From NCBI GenBank assembly GCA_003013855.2, contig ML058387.1, positions 1,364,001-1,428,000 on the forward strand: a stretch of 64,000 nt of DNA, in the 5' to 3' direction. Numbering within the stretch: position 1 is the stretch's first letter; each line of letters begins with the position of its first letter. Position numbers and translations under genes: made by a program. Origin of the DNA: Liriodendron chinense (Eukaryota; Streptophyta; Magnoliopsida; Magnoliales; Magnoliaceae). Positions 56,991 through 64,000 of this stretch are shown piece by piece. The notes under the pieces were generated by a model. It had not been told where the DNA came from. It did no database searches and saw nothing but the letters and a program-made list of their open reading frames with translations.

Positions 56991-57830
56991 TTATAGGAAT
57001 CAAAAGCACTCAGGTCAGGGCACATATGATACGAAGCCCCGGAGTCCATGAGCCACTCATCACAGAGAAAATCCAATTTCAACACCGCCAGAGCTTCACA
57101 AACATCATTATCGCTACCCTCAAACACTTGTGCGGTATTGGCCTCCCTAGAAAAATCCCCCGTCTTCTCTTTATTAATTTTAGGACTCTTACCATCCTTC
57201 ATGTGCCCTGACTGGCCACAGCCTAAGCACTTCAACTTTTCTTTGCCCTTGCCCTTTGATTTGGATCTAGAACGCGATGATCCATCATCCCGCCCCGAAT
57301 TTCTTCATCTCTCATAACCAGTGCATCAGAGGAAGACATTCTTCTGTCTCATCGCCTTTGACTAGAGGGCTGAGACGACAGTCTCAACGTTGATGGTTTC
57401 TCTGCCTACACATAAAGAGTCCCTAATGGTCTCATATGAACTAGGAAGCGAGTTCCGTAGGATGAAGGCATGATACTTGTCTCTTATTTATTCACTAATA
57501 TTCAACAACTTATAAATCAACCGGCTGAATGTGCTAATGTAGTCGTCCAGATCGGCCCCTTCCACCATCTTCAAGATAAAGAGTTGCATAATTAGATACA
57601 TCCTGTTTTCTAGAGATTTCTTCATATACACTCTCTCTAGTTTATCCCATGTATCCGTTGTGGTTTTTTCCCTCATGACGTGATAGAGGACGTCATCCGT
57701 CAACCACAATTGTATTGAAGTTCGGGCTTTTTTATCCATCTGGGTCCACTCATCTTCCTTCATAGCCTCCACTCGCTTCCCAAGAGCGCTCTCAACGCCT
57801 TGCTGAATTAGGATAGCTTGTATCTTCACT
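56991..57830 (-). pseudogene. Old Copia capsid, zinc knuckle and protease remnants
   Basis: Capsid (UBN2-type): WTQMDKKARTSIQLWLTDDV, DKLERVYMKKSLENRMYL and ADLDDYISTFSRLIYKLLN at 57,488-57,829. Zinc knuckle at about 57,235 reads CLGCGQSGHMKDGK, in which the fourth zinc ligand (Cys) is Lys. Protease WLMDSGASYHMCPD is at about 57,060. A frameshift lies between capsid and knuckle. Confidence 0.78.
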
Positions 57831-57950
57831 TTTCATAACTCGAAGTTATTTTTGCCGAAAAACTTCTCAACGTCGAACTACATGCTCGATGCTATGCGAT
57901 CGTCTTAGAATTTGAATCTGCAAACACTCAATGATAGCTTTAATACCAAT

Positions 57951-58514
57951 TGTTGCAAAAATCTCACGGAAGCACAAAGGAGAATCAAACAATCAACACA
58001 CACCACAAGCAATCAATGCATATAAGACAATCTGATTTTACGTGGAAAACCCTTACGGGAAAAAAAAAAACCAGGGCACAAAGCGACAACAATACTATGA
58101 ATCTTAGAAGAATACAGAAATGAAACCCCCTACAATTGAATTCCTCAAGAGTAGAACAAGCTCTCTCTCCCTCAAAACCCTGATACCCACCTTAAAAACG
58201 TATTACCATACCCTAATCTCATTTACACCTGGCTAAATAGCCTAGAAACAAAATTAGAACCAAAACGTCCAAATCCACGTGAAACAGCACACTTCGCAAA
58301 ACCGTCGATTGTATCATTGATTAATCCATCGATTGATCGGCGGCCATGGTCGATCAATCGGTCAGTCAAACCGATCAATCGCCTGAGCATAAAACAGTCC
58401 AAAGAGTTTTTTGACTAAACTCTGAAATTCCGAATAATGTGCAATTGATCGCCTAGGGTGGGCGATCAATCGGTGACCCGCCAAAAAATAGATTTGAGGC
58501 ATCCGTTTTCAACA
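57951..58514 (-). repeat. 5' LTR of the old Copia
   Basis: 564 bp, TGTTGCAAAA...TTTTCAACA in plus orientation. Followed at 58,515 by the CTCCC duplication and then LINE sequence. Confidence 0.83.
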
Positions 58515-58925
58515 CTCCCACTGGCAGGAAGGGGCCAAGGTGGGTTTGAGATCTCTCTGAACTGACCAAGCCCCAAACGATCCAAAGAAAGAGCCTCGCA
58601 AACAGGTCTGGGAAGCTTAGACTCTAACTGAAACTCCATAGTTTCTTGCGAATCGCTGCCTATTTTGGCCGAAGCATCTGCTACCCCATTAACTTCCCGA
58701 GGGGCATAACTAATTTAGATCTCAATACCCCTCCAAAGCAACCTGATTCTATTCCACCAATACCAGAAAATCCATTTGGGCGGGTTATCCATGTTGAGGA
58801 TGTCAACCACAATCATAGAGTCGCTCTACACCCAGATTTTGGATAATCCCCGCTGAGTGCACTTGGATAGCCCTTCAAACAATGCGTGGGCCTCAGCTTG
58901 AACATTCGTACCCAGTCCATAACTA

Positions 58926-59190
58926 CTAGGCCTAGACTTGTCTTTTGGGCTGGAATGGCCTGGACATGACATTCGTAAAGTCCAACAAGATAGATGGCCT
59001 GGATAGAGTTGTTTAACACTATCGGGCTAGGTGTTGGGCATGGACACTACAGGGTTAGGTATGAAAACTTAGGGGTGTTTGGTTCCTGCCTTAAGTCCTA
59101 AAGAGAAAGGTTTGGATTGCACTTTAGGGCTTGTTTGTTTTTTGGGATTTCATACCCCGGTTTTATGTTTCTTGAGAATTTTAAGGTCAT
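58926..59190 (-). other. GLR copy B intron resumes (matches copy A)
   Basis: After the LINE target duplication, text such as GGCCTGGACATGACATTCG and GGATAGAGTTGTTTAACACT matches 12,700-12,990 of copy A intron 4 with scattered differences and a short deletion. Homology fades near 59,190. Confidence 0.7.
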
Positions 59191-59229
59191 TTGACTGTAA
59201 TTAAAATACAGGGATTTGCTGCTTTTTTT

Positions 59230-59396
59230 AGCATTTGGTAGCTTGGAATTGGAAAGATTTTGGATTTGAGAGATTTAAATCCTCAAAAGGGAGCTCTCTT
59301 TGAATTCCCACCTCAAATCTCTGATTTCAAATCTACTCGATTCCATAGTGACTACATTTCACTCCGCTTAAGTTCAAATCCATGCTGCCAAATGAG
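59230..59396. repeat. Possible small MITE
   Basis: GCATTTGGTAGCTTGGAATT near the left and CCATGCTGCCAAATGAGTGC near the right are roughly complementary, with matching GATTTGAGAGATT / AATCTCTGATTTCAAATC boxes inside. Ends are uncertain. Confidence 0.35.
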
Positions 59397-59694
59397 TGCT
59401 TAGAGTTGGCATCATATTTCGTGGGGAACGATTTCCAAAAAAAAAAATCAGGAAACGGTAAAAAAAATTATATTAATTTTTTAAGTTCTTCATTTCTTAG
59501 TTAATTTTTTAAGTTTTTCATTTCTTAGTTAAAAATTAGGACGAGTTTTTCATTTCATTTGTTAAGGGAGGTTGTTTTTTTGCAATTCAGGGTCCTTTCC
59601 TTGGAGTTTAGATGAGAGAGGTCAACCACTGGCTGGTAAATTTCGTATGTGATTTTGATGATCACTCTCACTGGTCCGTCGATGGCATCCCTTG
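59397..59694. other. No feature recognised
   Basis: AT-rich text with a short TTCATTTCTTAGTTAA duplication at about 59,488 and 59,517. No gene or element boundary seen. Confidence 0.4.
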
Positions 59695-59803
59695 TGTTGG
59701 AAGTTGCAAACCAATCCGGTCCATCCATTTGAAACGGTTGAGCTTCTAAGAAACGGACTAAGATCGATACTCGGAATGAAACCGATTTTGGTTTGAAGGG
59801 GAG
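59695..59803 (+). repeat. Partial LTR start joined to internal 3' end of Copia
   Basis: The first about 60 bases (TGTTGGAAGTTGCAAACC ... TTCTAAGAAAC) repeat the start of the LTR at 59,804. The next about 48 bases end in a purine tract (TTTGAAGGGGAG) directly before that LTR, as at the 3' end of an element. It is the remnant of an upstream copy whose interior was deleted at the AAGAAAC sequence. Confidence 0.6.
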
Positions 59804-60283
59804 TGTTGGAAGTTGCAAACCAATTCGGTCCATCCATTTGAAACGATTGAGTTTCTAAGAAACAATTAAAGAGAAGCTTCCAATAGCAACTGGAGATGTA
59901 GTTTCCAGGCGCCGGTTCATCTCTCCAACACATGGAGAAGAAAAATATAAATTGCATGTTTTGGTCTTTGCAAAAGAAGTTAATCACATACCCCTGTAGT
60001 GTATTTTGAAAGAGCATTTTTATCTTTTCATCTTGGTGTAAATGTCTATAAATGGAAGCTCTTGTTGTCCGTTTCTCATCAAGTCAGCAAGCTTGTAAGC
60101 AACCAAAATATCTAGTTTGTTCTCACCATAGTAGTGGTCTTGTAAAAAATCAGTGAAGCAACAAAGTTTCTCTTTCTCCCTTCCTCCTTCATGTGTTCAT
60201 TGAGTTTTAAGTTTAAGGCTTAGAAAAGCCAACCTATCTAAGGCCAATATTGCCAACAAACTGGTATCAGAGCCCTTGGTTAA

Positions 60284-61352
60284 ATGGCCTCCGCAATCCA
60301 GCAGTAGATTCTTAAGTTGTCAAAAGACAACTATGAAAATTGGTGTATCCAGATGAAGGCACTGTTCGGGTCACAAGACCTATGGGAGATCATCACCAAC
60401 TGGATACGAAGAGCCCACTACGGAGCAAGAAGCCGCCTACACTGCTGAGCAAAGGACCGACCTCAAAGAACAAAGAAAGAAGGACAAGAAGGCCCTATTT
60501 CTTGTCTATCAACGGTTGCACGAATCCACCTTTGAAAGGATCGCCGAAGCGACGTCAAGCAAGCAAGCATGGGAGACTCTTAACACCATTTTCAAAGGAG
60601 TTGATCGTGTCAAGAGGGTTCGTCTCCAAACCCTTAGGGCCGAGTTCGAGACTGCACACATGAAGGAAGGTGAGACCATTTATGATTATTTTTCAAGGTT
60701 GCTTGTTATTGTTAACAACTTGAAAAGAAATGGTGAAAAAATCGAAGATATACGTGTGATTGAAAAAGTGCTTCGATCCCTCACAACCAAATTTGAGCAT
60801 GTGATTGTGGCCAGAATCAAAGGACTTGGAAAAACTGTCCATTGAAGAACTAATGGGATCGTTGCAAGTGCATGAGCAACGAATAAAAAAGAATGCCAGT
60901 TCAATGCTTGAACATGCCTTGGAGTCTAAGTTGACTCTAAATGAACAAAAGAATGGCCATACACAAAGAGGGGGTCGTGGCACCATCCATCGTGCAAGAG
61001 GCAGAGGGCGTGGATATCATCCAAGCCATCAACAATATCAACAAAAGTTTACCAGTTTCCGTGGAAGAGGAAATGGTAGAGGCCGGTTCGTGCGTGGTCG
61101 TGGAAACACAAAGAACATTCAATGCCACAATTGCAAGAAATTCGGCCACTATTCCTCTGAGTGTTGGAGCAAAGTGGATCAAGATGAACGATTCAACTGT
61201 GCTGAAGCATCACACCATGAACAAGAAGACTCCACACACCTCCTCGCACAAGAAAAGGCATGTGAACGGCCGGATGTGTGGTATCTCGACACTGGTGTAA
61301 GCAACCACATGAGTGATAACAAAGAACTGTTCGTGAAGAAGTTCGTGGCAAT
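60284..61352 (+). pseudogene. Third Copia capsid gene with zinc knuckle, broken
   Basis: The ATG at 60,284 opens a frame that meets TAG at codon 8 (60,305), after which family text continues (LKLSKDNYENWCIQMKALFG). There is then a frameshift near 60,400, a stretch 60,516-60,830 (ESTFERIAEATSSKQAWETL, MKEGETIYDYFSRLLVIVNN), a further shift near 60,830, and a Gly/Arg-rich tail (RGRGNGRGRFVRGRGN) before the knuckle CHNCKKFGHYSSEC, which keeps all four zinc ligands. Protease text VWYLDTGVSNHMSD follows at about 61,280, with Thr-Gly-Val for the usual Ser-Gly-Ala. Confidence 0.8.
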
Positions 61353-64000
61353 GTGAGTTTTGGAGACTCATCAAAGGTACCAGTGATAAGTAAAGGAAAA
61401 GTTAAAATCTATCAGAAGAATGGTGAGCCAAATTACATCTCCAATGCGTGTTACGTACCAAACATGAAAAATAACATCCTTAGTATCGGCCAACTCCTTG
61501 AGAATGGGTATGTCATACACATGGAGAACTATTCTCTCTCTATAAGAGATGCTCACATGAGATTTGTGGCTCAAGTCTAAATGGCAAAGAATCGCATGTT
61601 TTCGCTCCATATTAACACAAAGGCTGATAAGTGCCTCTATGGACTCGTGAAGAATGATTCATGGAGATGGCATCTTCGCTTTGGGCATCTCCATTTCAGC
61701 GGCCTTAAACTCTTGTCTTCATCAAGCATGGTGCATGGCTTGCCAACTATTGAAGGTCCAGAACATGTGTGTGAGGCATGCACACTCGGCAAGCAACAAA
61801 GGAACTCCTTCCCAAGTGGAGTGTCCAAAAGAGCAAAGGAACCATTGCAGTTGGTTCACACTGATATTTGCAGACCACTTGAAACACCCTCTCTTGGAGG
61901 TAATAAATACTTTATTACCTTCATTGATGATTTCAACAGAAAACTTTAGGTGTATTGCATCAAAGAAAAATCTTTTGCTTTCACTATCTTTAAAATTTTC
62001 AAAGCTCGTGTTGAAGTTGAAAGTGGTTACAAAATTAAAGTACTCAGATCTGACAGAGGTGGAGAGTACACCTCAAATGTATTTCGAGATTATTGCAGGG
62101 AACAAGGCATCAAGTAGCAGCACACTGCAGCCTACACACTACAACAGAATGGCATTGCGGAACGAAAGAACCGCACCATCCTCAACATGACAAGAACCAT
62201 GCTTAAAGAGAAAGGCCTGCCAAAGAGCTTCTGGGCAGAGACAATTACATGTACTGCCTACTTGCTCAATCGGTGTCCAACTAAGAGCGTCAGAAACATG
62301 ACACCACAGGAAGCATGGAGTGGCTACAAACCGAGCGTGGTGCACTTAAGGATCTTTGGGTGTGTCGCATACGCTCAAGTTCCAGAAGCAAGAAAAAGGA
62401 AGCTTGATGATCGTGGTGAGAAATGCATCTTCATCGGCTGTAGTGAAGAATCTAAAGCATACAAGCTCTACAATCCACTAACTAATAAAGTAGTGGTGAG
62501 TAGAGATGTGGTCTTTAGTGAGGAAGAAGCTTGGAAATGGAACAATGAAGAATCAACCAAAGATATTCAAGTCGAAACAGAAGAACATGAAGAAAGACAT
62601 GACCATCGAGAGCAAACGCCCGCAACACCTTCTTCGTCCACATCATCAGTACAAAGAAGTCCAGGAGTACATTCCATCTCTCCTGGAAGTACTCCATCAA
62701 GTCAAAATTCGGCCGGCTCATCCTCACCCATGGCACCTATCAAAATGAGAAGCTTAAGCGACATTTATGAGCAAACTGAAGAAGTCAATCTTTTCTGCCT
62801 ATATGCAGATCATGAGCCTCTGACATTTCAAGAGGCCATAAAAGAAGAATGTTGGAGAATTGCTATGAAAGAAGAAATCCAAGCCATTGAGAAGAATGAC
62901 ACATGAAAGCAGACTACGCTTCCTAATGGCCAGAAAACTATTAGCGTCAAATGGGTGTACAAAATCAAGCGAAATGTTGATGGTGAGATTGATCGCTACA
63001 AGGCAAGGCTCGTAGCAAAGGGCTACAAACAGAAGTACGGGGTGGACTATGAAGAAGTTTTCACTCCTGTTGCTCGCCTTGATACTGTAAGGATGACTAT
63101 CTCTCTTGCAGCCCATCATAGTTGGATGATCTACCAACTGGATGTGAAATCTGCATTCCTGAATGGAATTCTGGAAGAAGAAGTCTATGTTGACCAGCCT
63201 GAAGGCTTTTTTATACAAGGGGAGGAACACAAGGTGTATCGGTTGAAGAAAGCCCTCTATGGGTTGAAGCAAGCTCCACGTGCTTGGAATGCACGCATCG
63301 ACAACTATCTTCAAGCGAACGGCTTCGCCCAATGTCCATATGAGCATACAGTCTACATCAAGAAGAATGCTCATGGCGATATGCTCATAGCATGCCTGTA
63401 TGTTGATGATTTTCTCTTTACAGGGAACAGCCAACCGATGTTTGATGAATTCAAGAAGGCCATGTTTAATGAATTCGAAATGACTGATGGAGGTCTGATG
63501 TCCTTCTTTCTGGGCATCAAAGCGAAGCAACAATATGGTGGCATCTATATATCTCAGAAAAAGTATGCCAAGGAATTACTTGAAAAGTTCAAGATGGCCG
63601 ATTACAACGCCGTAAACACGCCTGTAGCAACGGGATTAAAACTGACAAAGGACGGAGAAGGAAAAAGTGTGGACTCGACTCTGTTCAAGAGTCTAATTGG
63701 AAGCCTAAGGTACCTCACGATCACAAGGCTGGATATCGTCTACAGTGTTGGGCTTCTGAGCAGGTACATGGAAGCACCAAAAGAATCACACTGGCTAGCC
63801 GCAAAATGAATCCTCAGGTACGTCAAAGGAACAATGGAATTCGGTCTTTTCTATCCATACAATAATGAAGCAATGATGTATGGATACTCAGACAGCGATT
63901 GGGGAGGTGACCAAGATGAAAGAGAGAGCACCACTGGCTATGTATTCTATCTCGGAACGACTGCTTTCACATGGAATTCGAAGAAGCAAAGTGTGGTCGC
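61353..64000 (+). pseudogene. Third Copia pol (protease end to RNase H), broken
   Basis: Order: post-protease (NNILSIGQLLENGYVIHM), pre-integrase (WRWHLRFGHLHFSGLKLL), integrase (NKYFITFIDDFNRKL then TAG; SDRGGEYT; an ERKNRT motif), long linker to RT, RT (ARLVAKGYKQKYGVDYEEVF, YVDDFLFTGNS about 63,400), and RNase H start (YGYSDSDWGGDQDERE near 63,880). Stops at about 61,578, 61,948, 62,115, 62,904 and 63,807 and several frameshifts interrupt it. The RT block 62,955-63,809 is the best-preserved segment. Confidence 0.82.

Larger units (their letters stand above)
51866..58514 (-). mobile_element. Old Copia retrotransposon inserted in the LINE
   Basis: LTRs at 57,951-58,514 (5', minus orientation) and 51,866-52,400 (3'), with CTCCC duplicated outside (51,861-51,865 and 58,515-58,519). 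The primer-binding site (TTGGTATTAAAGC on the minus strand) is at about 57,937-57,949, and a purine-rich GGCATGGTGGAGTT precedes the 3' LTR. Coding in minus order is capsid, zinc knuckle, protease, integrase, RT, RNase H, all with frameshifts and stops. The LTRs differ by many substitutions and a net 29-bp length difference, so it is much older than the element at 30.6 kb. Confidence 0.82.
51726..58925 (-). mobile_element. LINE 3' end in GLR copy B intron, split by Copia
   Basis: CTAGGCCTAGACTT is duplicated at 51,712-51,725 and 58,926-58,939, bracketing LINE sequence on the minus strand. The right part (58,515-58,925) encodes an RNase H fragment (TNVQAEAHALFEGLSKC, stop, SDSMIVVDILNMDNPPKW, REVNGVADASAKIGSD) with in-frame stops. 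The left part (51,726-51,865) is the 3' UTR and A-rich tail. The copy A intron lacks it at the same site. It is 5'-truncated, as usual for LINEs, and related to the LINE at 27.2 kb. Confidence 0.75.
59804..64000 (+). mobile_element. Decayed Copia element, truncated by window end
   Basis: 5' LTR 59,804-60,258 (TGTTGG...CCAACA, 455 bp) and primer-binding site CTGGTATCAGAGCCC at 60,261. Then capsid with zinc knuckle, protease, integrase, RT and the start of RNase H, all in normal Copia order. Multiple stops and frameshifts show it is dead. The right LTR is beyond 64,000. The purine tract just upstream of the LTR means this LTR also served as the 3' LTR of a neighbour, as in a tandem LTR-internal-LTR arrangement. 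Confidence 0.82.

Overview
This window is nuclear DNA from a flowering plant. The evidence is plant-type clade-2 glutamate-receptor-like (GLR) exons with GT-AG introns, Ty1/Copia, LINE, CACTA, hAT and Mutator-type elements, and long AT-rich introns. The very abundant palindromic repeat built around a GTGGGGCCCACCATGATGTATG-like core is one I associate with magnoliids (Laurales/Magnoliales). That taxonomic placement is an inference from memory and is weak. Intact host genes are absent or nearly so; most of the window is transposable elements.

Layout. 0.16-0.48 kb: an orphan CACTA end. 0.66-8.67 kb: a CACTA-type element carrying exon fragments of an importin-9-like gene and an SCY1-like pseudokinase gene. 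9.5-10.8 kb: a broken minus-strand gene fragment with an exon of a HAD hydrolase of the HDHD5/CECR5 type. 10.9-12.0 kb: palindromic MITEs. 12.08-22.88 kb (minus): GLR copy A, with exons 2-5 of a GLR2-type channel recognisable and a 7.0-kb intron 4 filled with repeats. It carries a 1-nt frameshift and a premature TAG, and no exon 1 was found. 23-30.5 kb: palindromic MITEs, a 1.1-kb hAT foldback with an 8-bp target duplication, and a LINE 3' end. 30.56-37.47 kb: a young Copia element with 458-bp LTRs differing at only two positions and TTATA target duplications. Its pol frame is intact and it has no recognisable gag.

37.5-50.7 kb is almost entirely palindromic MITEs, including a second hAT element and a composite unit present three times. 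51.15-51.60 kb (minus) is the last exon of GLR copy B. Its intron matches intron 4 of copy A, so the two are a duplicated pair. Copy B's intron is split by a four-level nest: a LINE 3' end (14-bp target duplication), a Copia element inside it (CTCCC duplication), and a 1.55-kb solo LTR inside the Copia. 59.8-64.0 kb: a third, decayed Copia element that runs off the end of the window.

No working pathway is encoded. The functional story is a GLR pair being dismantled by transposons. The most notable structure is the palindromic MITE superfamily: it shares one core but carries different terminal inverted repeats, and several copies show exact target duplications.
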